NCBI RefSeq assembly: GCF_014803725.1
Contig: NZ_JAAVBE010000029.1
Location: 1 to 54,266 of the forward strand
DNA from: Desulfovibrio sp.
Lineage (GTDB): Bacteria > Desulfobacterota > Desulfovibrionia > Desulfovibrionales > Desulfovibrionaceae
Direction of reading: 5' to 3'
Length of the DNA: 54,266 nt
Under the pieces are notes generated by a model. That model was not told the DNA's origin. It saw nothing but the letters and a program-made list of their open reading frames with translations, and did not search any database. Each line of letters begins with the position of its first letter. Within the stretch, counting starts at the first letter, position 1. The position numbers were made by a program, and so were the translations under genes. Positions 26,716 to 36,835 of this stretch are shown here, one piece after another.

Positions 26716-27485
26716 GGCCGCTCCAGGATGCAGACAGAGTAGATGCGGCGCTGTTCCGCGCCCTCTTCGTCGCGTGTTTTCACGCCGATCTTGCCCTCCT
26801 GCACGTTGAAAGACTTGGCCGCCAGCTTGGCGAAACGCGGCTTGGCGCGGGCGAGGTCCGTGCAGAACAGGGCCTTTCCGCCGGGCGCCAGATGGCGCTC
26901 AAGAAATTTCAGGAGCGGCCGGTGCAGGTCATCGAGATAGAGCAGCTCGGAAGCGGCGATGATGTCGAAGCCACCGGGAAAGCGCGCATCCTGCCCGGGC
27001 GTGGTGACATCCAGATGGCGCACCTCGATGCGGTCTTCAAGATGGTTTTTCAGCACATTGGCCCGGGCAAAGGTGAGGGCGTCGGCCACGTTGTCGCTGG
27101 CGACGATATGCGCAAAGCCGTAGCGCGCGGCCACCATGCTGCAAATGGCGCAGCCCGCGCCGATCTCCAGCAGGCGCTTGCCCTGTGGCTCCTGGGTGCG
27201 GAGGAAGCGGCCGAGCACGAAGGAGCCGGGCCAGACCTTGGCCCAGAGCGGCAGATCGCGCATGGGGTCATGGATGGCGCCGCGTCGCAGCAGGGCGTCC
27301 AGATGCCGGGGCATGTCGCGCACGGTGAGCACGTCCAGCGTGCCGTCGTCCACCTGAAGCGGCTCAAAGTCGGCGTCAAAGGTTTTGCGAATATTGGCGA
27401 GCAGGCCGTCGAGCTCGTTTTGCGTGGCTGGAGCGGTGGAGGGCGCCGCCTCTCGGGCACCGGCGGTATCGGGAGCGCTGGGCAT
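26712..27485 (-). CDS. Class I SAM-dependent methyltransferase
   Basis: A 257-residue Rossmann-fold methyltransferase of the lysine/protein methyltransferase-16-like type: LPLWAKVWPGSFVLGRFL, SAM motif I LLEIGAGCAICSMVAARYG, the acidic loop IVASDNVADAL, and ASELLYLDDLHRPLLKFLE. The LWAKVWPGS..L entry helix is typical of METTL21/ETFB-lysine methyltransferase-type enzymes, so a protein substrate is plausible. The start at 27485 (MPSAPDTAG) has AAGGAAAG upstream. It is first in a four-gene coupled run and overlaps the YcaO gene. It is divergent from prmA, another protein methyltransferase. Confidence 0.82.
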   Translation of the reverse strand: MPSAPDTAGAREAAPSTAPATQNELDGLLANIRKTFDADFEPLQVDDGTLDVLTVRDMPRHLDALLRRGAIHDPMRDLPLWAKVWPGSFVLGRFLRTQEPQGKRLLEIGAGCAICSMVAARYGFAHIVASDNVADALTFARANVLKNHLEDRIEVRHLDVTTPGQDARFPGGFDIIAASELLYLDDLHRPLLKFLERHLAPGGKALFCTDLARAKPRFAKLAAKSFNVQEGKIGVKTRDEEGAEQRRIYSVCILERP

Positions 27486-27617
27486 GGGCTTTCCTTGGCG
27501 TTTGGGGGCCGCGTAGGGCCATCGGGGCAGGAGCCTACAGCGGACAGGGCCGTAAATCAATGCCTTGCCAATGGCGCCGCAAGGACGCATGCTTCAGTCA
27601 GCAACCAGGAGGCACAC

Positions 27618-28487
27618 ATGCCTGAGACGGATACGCCGGCCCTGTTCCGGCTCGAAATCGTGGCGGAAGATGAGGATTTCGACCGCGTGAGCGGCCTGCT
27701 CGCGCTTGACGCGGCCTTCGGCTGGGAGGAGGAAAGCCTTGCCGGCGGCGAAACGCGCTTCACCGTCCATTGTGAATCGGAAGAGTACCTCCGCCGCCTG
27801 CTGGACCAGGTGCTGCTCATGGCCCCGCAGGCCGGGACGAATCTCGCCCGTGTGGAAAAGCAGGACTGGCTCGCGGCGTGGCGGCAGTTTTTCACGCCTG
27901 TCCTATGCGGTTCGCGCTTTGTGGTGCTCCCGCCGTGGCTTGCCGGCACGGGGGATTTTCCGGGCCGCATCCCCATCCTCATCGAGCCCAAGAGCGCCTT
28001 CGGCACCGGCCACCACGCCACCACGGCCCTTTGTCTGGCCGTGCTCTCCGAATTGCTGGATGCCGGGCGCGTGGAGGCCGGCCAGACTTTTCTTGACCTG
28101 GGCACGGGCTCGGGCATCCTTGGCATCGGCTGCGCCAAGAGCGGCCTTGGCGGCGTGGGCCTCGACATCGACCCGCTGGCGGTGGACAACGCGCGCGAAA
28201 ACCGGGCGTTCAACGATATCGCCCCGGCGGTCTTTGAGATAGATGCCGGCAGCGTGGACGCGGTGGCCGGCCGCCAGTTCGACCTTGTGCTCGCCAATAT
28301 CCTCGCCCGGCCGCTCAGGGAAATGGCGCCGGCCATCGCCGCTGCGCGGGCTACCGGGGGCTGTCTCGTGCTCTCCGGGCTTTTGGAAAGTCAGGCCGAT
28401 GCGGTGGAAGCGGCCTATCGTGAGCAGGGGCTGCCCCAGGCGCGGCGCAGCCTCGACGGTGAATGGTGCGCGCTCGTGTGGGCGTGA
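27618..28487 (+). CDS. prmA: Ribosomal protein L11 methyltransferase
   Basis: PrmA trimethylates ribosomal protein L11. The 289-residue protein has the N-terminal substrate domain (LFRLEIVAEDEDFDRVSGLL), the linker segment EPKSAFGTGHHATTALCL, SAM motif I FLDLGTGSGILGIGCAKSG, and the catalytic-loop motif VLANILARPLREMA. ATG at 27618 has CAGGAGG upstream; the much longer open frame to 26892 is antisense to the methyltransferase. It is slightly shorter than E. coli PrmA, as in other deltaproteobacteria. Confidence 0.92.
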   Translation: MPETDTPALFRLEIVAEDEDFDRVSGLLALDAAFGWEEESLAGGETRFTVHCESEEYLRRLLDQVLLMAPQAGTNLARVEKQDWLAAWRQFFTPVLCGSRFVVLPPWLAGTGDFPGRIPILIEPKSAFGTGHHATTALCLAVLSELLDAGRVEAGQTFLDLGTGSGILGIGCAKSGLGGVGLDIDPLAVDNARENRAFNDIAPAVFEIDAGSVDAVAGRQFDLVLANILARPLREMAPAIAAARATGGCLVLSGLLESQADAVEAAYREQGLPQARRSLDGEWCALVWA

Positions 28488-28590
28488 GTTGACATGCCCG
28501 GCCCCCTGGTGCAGCTTTTACAGAGGCGGCGGCAAGGTGCTGTCGGCAAAACTTCAAGAAGAACTTTAGGTTCCATATAGGAGATGAGCT

Positions 28591-29094
28591 ATGGATACCG
28601 TGACTTTTCAGGGCACCCCCCTGCACCTCATGGGCGAGCTGCCCAAGGTCGGCGCGCCCGCGCCGGACTTCACCCTGACGGCCAATGACCTCACGCCGCG
28701 CACGCTCAAGGATTTTGCCGGCAAGATCCTCGTGCTCGCCTGCGTGCCCTCGCTGGATACTCCTGTCTGCGACCTTGAGATGCGGCACTTCAACAGCGAG
28801 GCCGCCAAACTCTCCGACAAGGTGCGCATCGTGGCCGTGAGCCGGGACCTGCCCTTCGCCCAGGCACGCTGGTGCGGCGCGGCCAATGCCAAGGCCGTGG
28901 AGACGCTTTCGGATTACAAGGAGGGCGGCTTCGGGCTCGCCTATGGCGTACTTATCGAGGAATTGCGCCTGCTCGCGCGCGCCGTCTTTGTGGTGGCGGC
29001 GGACGGCACGCTCACCTATAGCCAGGTGGTGCCGGAAATGACCCATGAGCCGGACTATGCCGCCGTGCTCGACGCCGTGAAGGCGCTTGCCTAG
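28591..29094 (+). CDS. tpx: Thiol peroxidase (Tpx-type peroxiredoxin)
   Basis: A 167-residue atypical 2-Cys peroxiredoxin that reduces lipid and hydrogen peroxides. The peroxidatic cysteine lies in VPSLDTPVCDLEMRHF and the resolving cysteine in ARWCGAANA, the standard Tpx pattern. The start (MDTVTFQGTPLHLMGELPK) is typical and has AGGAG upstream. It is monocistronic: 103 bases follow prmA, and a strong terminator follows. In an anaerobic sulfate reducer it would serve oxygen defence. Confidence 0.95.
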   Translation: MDTVTFQGTPLHLMGELPKVGAPAPDFTLTANDLTPRTLKDFAGKILVLACVPSLDTPVCDLEMRHFNSEAAKLSDKVRIVAVSRDLPFAQARWCGAANAKAVETLSDYKEGGFGLAYGVLIEELRLLARAVFVVAADGTLTYSQVVPEMTHEPDYAAVLDAVKALA

Positions 29095-29115
29095 TCCTTT
29101 CCGTTCTTTATCGCA

Positions 29116-29156
29116 AAAAGGGCGCGCCAGAATTTTCCGGCGCGTCCTTTCTCTTT
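29116..29156. terminator. Bidirectional rho-independent terminator between tpx and the SNF2 gene
   Basis: AAAGGGCGCGCC (29117-29128) pairs with GGCGCGTCCTTT (29139-29150) with one G-T pair. A run of T follows on the plus strand and A-rich sequence precedes it, so it can serve both convergent genes. Confidence 0.8.
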
Positions 29157-29180
29157 TGAAATCCCCAAAATTCCGTGGCC

Positions 29181-32100
29181 CTACACGTCGAAGAGCATTT
29201 CCAGGTCTTCGCGCGTGAGGGACTTCCACGTGTCCTGGCCGGGGATGATGGCCTCGGCCACGCCGCGCTTGGCCTCCTGCAGCTTGAGGATCTTTTCCTC
29301 CACCGTGTTCTGGCAGATGAGCTTGTAGGAAAAGACCTGCCTGGTCTGGCCGATGCGGTGGGTGCGGTCCGTGGCCTGGCTTTCCACCGCCGGGTTCCAC
29401 CACGGGTCATAGTGGATGACGTAATCCGCCGAGGTGAGGTTGAGGCCGGTGCCGCCCGCCTTGAGCGAGATGAGGAAGATGGGGATGTCCGGGCTGTTGT
29501 TGAACCTGTCCACCTGCTCGAAGCGGTCCTTGCTGGCGCCATCGAGATAGCAGAAGGGCATCTGCGAAAATTCCAGCCATTGCCGGATGATGTGGAGCAT
29601 CTGCACGAACTGGGAAAAGACAAGCACCTTGTGGCCGCCCTCCACGATTTCCGTCACCATGTCCTTGAAGGCGTCGAACTTGCCCGAGGGCAGGTTGTTG
29701 GAAAAGCCCGGCAGGTCCATCTTGAGCAGGCGCGGGTGACAGCAGATCTGCCGGAGCTTGAGCAGGGCGTCGAGAATGGACATCTGGCTCTTGGCGAGGC
29801 CCTTCTCGTCCACGTCGGCGAGCACCTGGGCACGCAGCTTGCGCGCAAGCGCGGAATAAAGCTCGGCCTGGGCCTCTTCCAGCGCGCAGCAGGTGACGCT
29901 CTCCACCTTGGGGGGGAGGTCCTTGGCGACTTCGGCCTTGGTGCGCCGGAGGATGAAGGGCCGGACGCGCGTGCGCAGGTAATCGAGGGTCTCAGCGTCG
30001 CCGTCCTTGATGGGCTTGACGATGCCCCGCTGGAAGGCGTGCTGCGAGCCGAGAAAACCGGGCATCAGGAACTCGAAGAGCGACCAGAGCTCAAAGAGGT
30101 TGTTCTCGATGGGCGTGCCCGAGAGGCAGAGGCGCATGCGGGCGTTGATGCGGCGCACGGCGCGGGCGGTGATGGTGTTGGGGTTCTTGATGTTCTGGGC
30201 CTCGTCGAGGATGACCGTGTTGAACTCGTGCTTCTCGATCTCCTCAAGGTCGCGGCGCAGGAGGGCATAGGTGGTGATGATGAGGTCGGAGCTCTCGATA
30301 TGCTTGAACATGCCCTCGCGGCGCGTGCCGTAGATGATGAGCCGCCGGAGCTTGGGCACGAATTTTTCCGCCTCGCGCTCCCAGTTGGGAAGCACCGAGG
30401 TGGGCACCACGATGAGGTTGGGGCCCTTGGGGTGGCTCTCCACCATATATTGGATGAAAGCCAAGGTCTGCACGGTCTTGCCAAGGCCCATCTCGTCCGC
30501 GAGGATGCCGCCGAAGCCGTATTCCGACAGAAAGTTCAGGTAGGAGAGGCCCTGCGTCTGGTAGCCGCGCAGGGAGGCGTTGAGCCCCTTGGGCGGTGCG
30601 ATGGGCCGAACCTCGCGGAAGGAGCGGATCTTTTTCCTGAGCTTGTTCCAGAACGAATCCGTGGTGGCGCCAGGCAGGTCTTCGAGCAGGCTGTCGAGCA
30701 CCGGGGCCTCGAACTGCTTGAACTTCTGCTGCGGCGGCTTGCTCGGGTCGAGCCCCAGGGCCGTGAGCTTGTGCGAAAGCTTTTCAAGCCACGCTTCGGG
30801 CAGGCTCGTATACGAGCCGTCCTTCAACTGCACATAGCGCTTGCCGCGCGCCCAGGCCTTCCAGATCTTTTCCAGTGGCAGGGACTGGCCCTCGTAATCC
30901 ACGGTGATGTCGAGCGAGAACCACTTTTCCTTCTCGTTGCTCGTGACCTGCGCCGTAATGGTGGACTTGGCCGTGCGCATCTTGTAGCGCGAGAGCGCCT
31001 TCTCGCCGTAAACGCGATAATTTTCCACAAGGCGCGGATAACTGTCGAGCAGGAAGGCGATGGCCTCCTCCGGTTCGAGGAACCAGAGCTTGTTGGAGCG
31101 CGCCTGAAAGTCCATGCCCGAAAGCTCGTTCATGAGCTGGGCTTCCTCGTCCTGATGCCGGCGCACGAGGTAGGTCTGGCCCTCGTAGGTGTAGCTGCCG
31201 GTCTGGAAGTCGGGGTTGGGGCCGGGCAGGGTGAACTCGCCGTGGCGCGTCTCGTAGATATTGTCGATCTCCAGCGTGAGCAGACTGCCTTCCTCATCGA
31301 GGAAGAGCTTGGGATTGTAGGTCGCCGGCTGGAAGACAGGCTCCATGAGCATGAGGAATTCCTGCGGCTCGTAGAGTTCCGACGAGGGGAGGCGCGTCCA
31401 CACACGGTCGAGAAATTCCGAGATCTCCTCGTGCGGCACCACGGGCCGGTCATGGATGAGGTTATGCACGAGGGAAGGGTAAAGCCCCGTCTGCACGGGA
31501 TAAAAATTGTGCTGGTAGCACACCCAGAGGGGCATTTGCCCGTGGAAGGTGATGGGGCAGTCGTCGCCGGCCTCGTTTTCGTCCTTGCCGGGGCGGATGG
31601 GGAGCGGCGCGCGGCCCTCGCGCTTGAGCAGCACCTCGAAATGGAAGCCCGCGTCGTCGAGCCGGGGCTTGAGCTTGAGCGCAAAGGGCGCGCTCTCGAT
31701 GCGGCAGGGCTTGTCCGTGTCTTTCCAGAGGAGGTAGTATTCCTTGCGCACGGCCCAGAAAAACCAGGAGGTGAGCCCGTCCGGGATCTCCACCCTATGC
31801 CCGTAATAATCGAGATGCTGGCCTATCTGCCTGGCCACATGCGGGAGCTGCGGGGAAAATTCGCTCCAGTCCGGGTTCTGGATGATCTGCTGGAGCGTCA
31901 CTTCCGAATGGACGCTGGACAGGCCCGACTTGTTCTGCCGCCCGCGAAAGAAGGACACGAGCAGCCGCCCGGGCTCCGGCTCGAAGCGGAAGATGAGATA
32001 ATGCCGTCCGGGCTCGGGCTCCATCTCGGTGGAGAAGAAATTGCGGAAGCTCTGCTTCCAGTCGGCCAGCGGCGCGGGCAGGTCTTCGGCCTCGCCCTGC

Positions 32101-32420
32101 TCCTTGCAGAGCTCTTCCACAAGGCGCAGGCCGAGGGCGGCCACATGCCGGCACACGCCGGAAAAGGCGTCCGAGCAGTTGCACTGCTGGCGCGCGCTCC
32201 TGTCGGTGATGGTGAAACTCAGGGAAGGGGTATAGACCTGCAGGTCTTCGCCCTGGATGACACCCTGCACGTCCCAGGTCTCGCCCTCCTGGATATTAAT
32301 TTTTTGCACCCCGCCCTCGGAGAGGATATAGTACGCCGCATCGCGGATATATTCCGGGACACTGTCATGCAGGAAGGTCTGGCACATTTCCCTGACGACA
32401 TTCTGCTCTGAACGGCTCAT
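29181..32420 (-). CDS. SNF2-family DEAD/DEAH helicase with SWIM zinc finger
   Basis: A 1079-residue ATP-dependent DNA translocase. A SWIM zinc finger occupies about 80-92 (C80-x-C82-x7-C90-x-H92), followed by a large bacterial SNF2-associated region. The SNF2 ATPase core has Walker A ADEMGLGKTVQ, the DEAQ box (VILDEAQNIKN), and in the second lobe SLKAGGTGLNLTSAD and ATDRTHRIGQTRQV. These HepA/RapA-like proteins are thought to remodel protein-DNA complexes in transcription or repair; the exact role is unknown. The start at 32420 (MSRSEQNVV) has GAGGAG upstream. No restriction or defence genes adjoin it, so it looks like a chromosomal housekeeping copy. Confidence 0.9.
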   Translation of the reverse strand: MSRSEQNVVREMCQTFLHDSVPEYIRDAAYYILSEGGVQKINIQEGETWDVQGVIQGEDLQVYTPSLSFTITDRSARQQCNCSDAFSGVCRHVAALGLRLVEELCKEQGEAEDLPAPLADWKQSFRNFFSTEMEPEPGRHYLIFRFEPEPGRLLVSFFRGRQNKSGLSSVHSEVTLQQIIQNPDWSEFSPQLPHVARQIGQHLDYYGHRVEIPDGLTSWFFWAVRKEYYLLWKDTDKPCRIESAPFALKLKPRLDDAGFHFEVLLKREGRAPLPIRPGKDENEAGDDCPITFHGQMPLWVCYQHNFYPVQTGLYPSLVHNLIHDRPVVPHEEISEFLDRVWTRLPSSELYEPQEFLMLMEPVFQPATYNPKLFLDEEGSLLTLEIDNIYETRHGEFTLPGPNPDFQTGSYTYEGQTYLVRRHQDEEAQLMNELSGMDFQARSNKLWFLEPEEAIAFLLDSYPRLVENYRVYGEKALSRYKMRTAKSTITAQVTSNEKEKWFSLDITVDYEGQSLPLEKIWKAWARGKRYVQLKDGSYTSLPEAWLEKLSHKLTALGLDPSKPPQQKFKQFEAPVLDSLLEDLPGATTDSFWNKLRKKIRSFREVRPIAPPKGLNASLRGYQTQGLSYLNFLSEYGFGGILADEMGLGKTVQTLAFIQYMVESHPKGPNLIVVPTSVLPNWEREAEKFVPKLRRLIIYGTRREGMFKHIESSDLIITTYALLRRDLEEIEKHEFNTVILDEAQNIKNPNTITARAVRRINARMRLCLSGTPIENNLFELWSLFEFLMPGFLGSQHAFQRGIVKPIKDGDAETLDYLRTRVRPFILRRTKAEVAKDLPPKVESVTCCALEEAQAELYSALARKLRAQVLADVDEKGLAKSQMSILDALLKLRQICCHPRLLKMDLPGFSNNLPSGKFDAFKDMVTEIVEGGHKVLVFSQFVQMLHIIRQWLEFSQMPFCYLDGASKDRFEQVDRFNNSPDIPIFLISLKAGGTGLNLTSADYVIHYDPWWNPAVESQATDRTHRIGQTRQVFSYKLICQNTVEEKILKLQEAKRGVAEAIIPGQDTWKSLTREDLEMLFDV

Positions 32421-32560
32421 CTTCTCCTCGCGGACGCGGCGCTCCCCCTTGCGGAACGGTGGCCGTTCCGCCGCTCGGGAATGCGCGGGCATCTGAAGTT
32501 CACGAATTGGGAGTCTTTAGCACACCTTCCGCGGCACATGCAACTATCACCTTGCGAATC

Positions 32561-34240
32561 ATGAAAAAATTTTCCCTGCTCCTCCTCACAGTCCTTCTGG
32601 CGGCGTTTTTGCGGCCCATCGTGTGCGAATTTTCACAGGCGCAGGCCGCCTCCGGGGCCTCCGATGAGCTCCCCGTGGAGGCTGGCGACATCACCCCGCA
32701 GGACAGCGGCGAGAAGCCCGTGGACGGCGGCCGCATCTTTTTCGGCACCATCGGCGAGGCCTCCAACCTCATCTCCTACCTCACCACGGATTCCGCCTCG
32801 CACGAAGTGGCGGAACTGCTCTTCGTGGCGCCGCTGCGCTACAACAAGGATCTCGAGCCCGAGCCGTGGGCCGCGGAGCGCTGGAGCATGGAGGACGGCG
32901 GCAAGCGCATGCGCTTCACCCTGCGCAAGGGCATCCTGTGGGAGGACGGCACCGAGCTCACGGCCGAGGATGTGGCCTTCACCGTGCGCGTGGTGACGGA
33001 CCCGGCCACGGCCAGCCCCTATGCCGAGGATTTTTCACGCATCAAGGAACTGCGCGTGCTCGACCGCTACACCTTTGAGGCCGTGTATGACGAGTTTTTC
33101 GCGCGCGCAGTGGCCTCGTGGATGAGCCCCATCCTGCCGAAGCACATCCTCGAGGGGCAGAACATCCGCGCGACCCCCTTTGCGCGCAAGCCCGTGGGCG
33201 CCGGCCCCTACCGGCTGAAGGAGTGGGACGCCGGCAGCAGCATCACGCTCGCCGCATCGCCCACCTATTTCGACGGGCGCCCGCATATCGACGAGGCCGT
33301 GTACCGCATCATCCCGGACGACGCCACCATGTTCATGGAGACCCGCGCCGGACGCCTCGACGTGATGAACCTGAGCCCGCTCCAGTACCTGCGCCAGACC
33401 TCGGGGCCCGCGTGGGAGCAGGAATTCCATAAATACCGTTATCTTGCCTCGGTATATGTCTTTCTCGGCTTCAACCTGGAGCATCCTTTTTTCAAGGATG
33501 TGCGCGTGCGCCGGGCGCTCTCGCTCGCCATCGACCGCCATGCCCTCGTCAAAGGCGTCCTGCTGGGGCAGGGGGTGGCCGCGTTCGGCCCGTACAAGCC
33601 GGGCTCCTGGGCGGCGCACCCTACGCTCAAGCCCGTGGCCCAAGATGTGGCCGAGGCGAAGCGCCTGCTCGCCGAGGCGGGCTTCACGCCCGACAAGGAC
33701 GGCATGCTCAGGCGCGACGGAAGGGCCTTTGCCTTCAGCATCCTCACCAACCAGGGCAATGAGCAGCGCATCCTCACCGCGACCCTCATCCAGAGCCAGT
33801 TGCGCGCCATCGGGGTGGAGGCGCGCATCCGCACGGTGGAGTGGGCGGCCTTCATCCGCGAATTTGTCAACAAGGGGCGCTTCGATGCCGTCATCCTCGG
33901 CTGGACCATCCCGCAGGACCCGGATATTTTCCAGATCTGGCATTCCTCGCAGGCGCATGACGGCGGCCTGAACTTCATCCATTACATGAACCCGCAGGTT
34001 GACGCCCTGCTGGAAAAGGCGCGCACCACGCCCGACCGGGCAAAGCGCGCGGCCCTCTATGCCCGCGTGCAGGAGATCCTTGCGGACGAGCAGCCCTATT
34101 GCTTCCTGTTCGTGCCTTATGCGCTGCCGGTGGTGCAGCGGCGCTTCATGGGCATCGAGCCGGCGCTCGCCGGCATCATGTACAATTTTGAAAAATGGTG
34201 GGTGCCCAGGGCGCTTCAGCGGCATGCGCTGGCGCCCTAG
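32561..34240 (+). CDS. Family 5 extracellular solute-binding protein (peptide/nickel ABC transporter)
   Basis: A 559-residue periplasmic binding protein of the DppA/OppA family. The Sec signal peptide is MKKFSLLLLTVLLAAFLRP with a likely cut at AQA-A; there is no proper lipobox, since the cysteine in IVCEF has Val before it. The family core is clear: PLRYNKDLEPEPWAAERW, AEDVAFTVR, FARKPVGAGPYRLKEWD, and VRRALSLAIDRHALVK. No permease or ATPase genes lie next to it, so it must work with components encoded elsewhere. The start has no obvious ribosome site; it is chosen because it opens the signal peptide. Confidence 0.85.
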   Translation: MKKFSLLLLTVLLAAFLRPIVCEFSQAQAASGASDELPVEAGDITPQDSGEKPVDGGRIFFGTIGEASNLISYLTTDSASHEVAELLFVAPLRYNKDLEPEPWAAERWSMEDGGKRMRFTLRKGILWEDGTELTAEDVAFTVRVVTDPATASPYAEDFSRIKELRVLDRYTFEAVYDEFFARAVASWMSPILPKHILEGQNIRATPFARKPVGAGPYRLKEWDAGSSITLAASPTYFDGRPHIDEAVYRIIPDDATMFMETRAGRLDVMNLSPLQYLRQTSGPAWEQEFHKYRYLASVYVFLGFNLEHPFFKDVRVRRALSLAIDRHALVKGVLLGQGVAAFGPYKPGSWAAHPTLKPVAQDVAEAKRLLAEAGFTPDKDGMLRRDGRAFAFSILTNQGNEQRILTATLIQSQLRAIGVEARIRTVEWAAFIREFVNKGRFDAVILGWTIPQDPDIFQIWHSSQAHDGGLNFIHYMNPQVDALLEKARTTPDRAKRAALYARVQEILADEQPYCFLFVPYALPVVQRRFMGIEPALAGIMYNFEKWWVPRALQRHALAP

Positions 34241-34263
34241 AGAGGGGAGATGGGGAAGCCCGG

Positions 34264-36810
34264 TCAGTGGCTGGCCGCGGTTTTGGAGCCACGCTTCCGC
34301 TTTTCAAGCGCTTCCTTAATAAATTTGCCCGTCACGCTCTCTTCGTTGGCGGCGATGCTTTCCGGCGGCCCGGCCGCCACCACGGTGCCCCCCGCCTTGC
34401 CCCCGCCCGGGCCCATGTCGATGATGTAGTCGGCGTTGAGCATCATGTCGCGGTCATGCTCGATGACGACAACGGTCGCCCCCTGGGCGAGCAGCGCCCG
34501 GAAGACCCCCAGCAGACCGCGCACATCCAGCGGATGCAGCCCGATGGTGGGCTCGTCGAAGATGAAGAGCGCGTCCCCCTGGGCGCGGCCCATCTCGCTC
34601 GCCAGCTTGAGGCGTTGGGCCTCGCCGCCGGAGAGTTCCGGCGTGCCCTCGCCGAGAGTGAGATAGCCGATGCCGAGCCGCTGGAGGGTGCGCAGGCGCT
34701 CGGCCACCGCCTTCCAGGAGCCGCAGACCCCGATGGCGGCGTCCACATCCATGGCCATGAGTTCCGGCAGGGACACGCTTGCGCCTGAGGGAAACGCGTG
34801 CCTCGCAAGGTCTGCCTCGCGCGCGTAACGCGAGCCGCGGCACTCCGGGCAGGGAATGTCCACATCCGGCAGGAATTGCACATCCAGGCTGATGACGCCC
34901 GTGCCGTCACAGGTGGGGCAGCGCAAAGAGCCGGTATTGTAAGAAAAATCACCGGCTTTCCAGCCGTGCTCGCGCGCCGCGGGCGTGCGCGCAAAGATTT
35001 TGCGCAGGGCGTCGTGAACGTCGGCATAGGTGGCGATGGTCGAGCGCACATTGACGCCGATGGGCGTGGCGTCGATGAGGCGCACGCGCGTGATGCCGCC
35101 GGCGTCCAGCGCCCGTACATGGGCGGGCAGGGGCTTGCCCGCGCACACAGCCTCCAGCGCCGGCGCGAGGCTTTCGAGCACAAGGGTCGTCTTGCCCGAG
35201 CCGGAAACCCCCGTCACCACGGTGAGCCGGCCCTTGGGGATGTCAACCTCCAGCGGGTGCACGGTGTGGATACTGCCGATGGCGAGGTGGATGGCGCCCT
35301 CGGCGAAGAGCGGGGCGTCTGTGCGCGGCCCGGGCTCCGCCACAGGCTCCCCCGCGAGGAAGGGGCCGATGCGCGAGGCCGGGTCGCGCTCGATTTCAGG
35401 CACAGTGCCTTGCGCGATGATCCGGCCGCCGGCCGCGCCCGCGCCGGGCCCGAGCTCGATCACCCAGTCCGCGCGCTCGAGCAGCTGGACATCGTGGTCA
35501 ACGAGGATCACGGAATTGCCGTCGGCCACGAGGTCGCGCATGATGCCGGCCACGCCGGCGAGATTGGCGGGGTGCAGCCCGATGGAGGGCTCGTCGAGCA
35601 CATAGAGCACGCCCGTGGTGCGGTTGCGCACCGCGCGGGCGAGCTGCATGCGCTGGCGCTCTCCCGTTGAGAGGCTTGATGCGCTGCGCTCCAGCGCAAG
35701 GTAGCCGAGGCCGAGCTCAAGCAGCCGTTTCGCCGCGCCCTCAAAGGCATCCGCGATGTCGCGGGCCATGGGCCGCATGGGCTCGGGGAGTCCCGCCGCG
35801 ATACCGTCCACCCACGGGGCGAGCTCGTCCAGCGGCAGCCGGCAGACGGCATCGAGCCCGAGCCCGCCAAGAAGCGGCGCCCGCGCCGCGTCGGAAAGGC
35901 GCGAGCCGCCGCAATCCGGGCATTCCTCCTGCTTGAGGAAGCGCTCCACGCGTTTCATGCCCTTTTCGTCCTTGACCTTGGCGAGCGCGTTTTCCACCGT
36001 GTACACGGCATTGTAATAGGTGAAGTCCAGCTCCCCGGCCTGGTTGCTGTTTTTCGGCTTGTAGAAGATATGCTTCTTGACCGCCGGCCCATGGAACACG
36101 ATGTCCCGCTCCTCGGGCGTCAGCTCGCGGAAGGGCACGTCCGTGCGCACGCCCATGGCGCGGCAGACATCCGTCATCAGCGACCACATGAGGCTGTTCC
36201 ACGGCGCAACGGCGCCTTCGTCGATGGTAAGCGACTCGTCGGGCACAAGGCTCGCCATATCCACGGTGTGCACGGTGCCGGTGCCGCCGCAGGTGCGACA
36301 GGCGCCCAGGCTGTTGAAGGAAAGCTCCTCCGCAGAGGGCGCGAAAAAACGGGCCCCGCACTCCGGGCAGACCAGTTGGCGCTCCGCGGCCACGTCCAGC
36401 GTGGGTTCGAGATAATGGCCGTTGGGGCAGCGGTGGTTCGCGAGCCGCGAGAACATGAGCCGCAGGCTGTTGAGGAGTTCCGTTCCCGTGCCGAAGGTGC
36501 TGCGCAGCCCGGGCACGCCCGGGCGCTGGTGCAGGGCGAGGGCCGCGGGCACGTAGAGTATTTCTTCCACCTGGGCGCGGGGCGCCTGTGTCATGCGCCG
36601 GCGCGTATAGGTGGAGAGCGCCTCCAGATAGCGGCGCGATCCCTCCGCATAGAGCACGCCCAGCGCCAGCGAGGACTTGCCCGAGCCGGAAACGCCCGCG
36701 ATGCCGACGACGCGGTTGAGCGGCACATCCACACTGATGTTTTTGAGATTATGGACGCGCGCCCCGCGGACCTTGATGCAGGCCGGAACCTGCGCTGCTT
36801 CGCCATTCAT
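34264..36810 (-). CDS. UvrA2-type excinuclease ABC ATPase
   Basis: An 848-residue UvrA paralogue with two ABC ATPase units. Walker A motifs are [13 protein letters not shown] (about 38-50) and [13 protein letters not shown] in the second half; signature motifs are [14 protein letters not shown] and [14 protein letters not shown]; zinc-finger cysteine pairs (CRTCGG, CPDCGG, CPTCDG..CPECRG) are present. It is about 90 residues shorter than classical UvrA, as expected for class II UvrA, which lacks most of the UvrB-interaction domain and is often linked to drug or antibiotic tolerance. A TetR-type regulator gene ends 25 bases upstream on the same strand, which fits an inducible resistance function better than housekeeping repair. 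Confidence 0.85.
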   Translation of the reverse strand: MNGEAAQVPACIKVRGARVHNLKNISVDVPLNRVVGIAGVSGSGKSSLALGVLYAEGSRRYLEALSTYTRRRMTQAPRAQVEEILYVPAALALHQRPGVPGLRSTFGTGTELLNSLRLMFSRLANHRCPNGHYLEPTLDVAAERQLVCPECGARFFAPSAEELSFNSLGACRTCGGTGTVHTVDMASLVPDESLTIDEGAVAPWNSLMWSLMTDVCRAMGVRTDVPFRELTPEERDIVFHGPAVKKHIFYKPKNSNQAGELDFTYYNAVYTVENALAKVKDEKGMKRVERFLKQEECPDCGGSRLSDAARAPLLGGLGLDAVCRLPLDELAPWVDGIAAGLPEPMRPMARDIADAFEGAAKRLLELGLGYLALERSASSLSTGERQRMQLARAVRNRTTGVLYVLDEPSIGLHPANLAGVAGIMRDLVADGNSVILVDHDVQLLERADWVIELGPGAGAAGGRIIAQGTVPEIERDPASRIGPFLAGEPVAEPGPRTDAPLFAEGAIHLAIGSIHTVHPLEVDIPKGRLTVVTGVSGSGKTTLVLESLAPALEAVCAGKPLPAHVRALDAGGITRVRLIDATPIGVNVRSTIATYADVHDALRKIFARTPAAREHGWKAGDFSYNTGSLRCPTCDGTGVISLDVQFLPDVDIPCPECRGSRYAREADLARHAFPSGASVSLPELMAMDVDAAIGVCGSWKAVAERLRTLQRLGIGYLTLGEGTPELSGGEAQRLKLASEMGRAQGDALFIFDEPTIGLHPLDVRGLLGVFRALLAQGATVVVIEHDRDMMLNADYIIDMGPGGGKAGGTVVAAGPPESIAANEESVTGKFIKEALEKRKRGSKTAASH

Positions 36811-36835
36811 GTGTTCTTCCTTTTAACGTGAACAG

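Noticed and set aside
29175..32411. A 1078-codon plus-strand open frame opposite the SNF2 gene
   Set aside because: It is antisense to a well-supported helicase and has repetitive Leu/Glu/Val/Arg composition typical of a GC shadow.
29181..32420. SNF2 helicase as part of a defence island
   Set aside because: No restriction, nuclease or phage-defence partner is adjacent; neighbours are tpx and a solute-binding protein.
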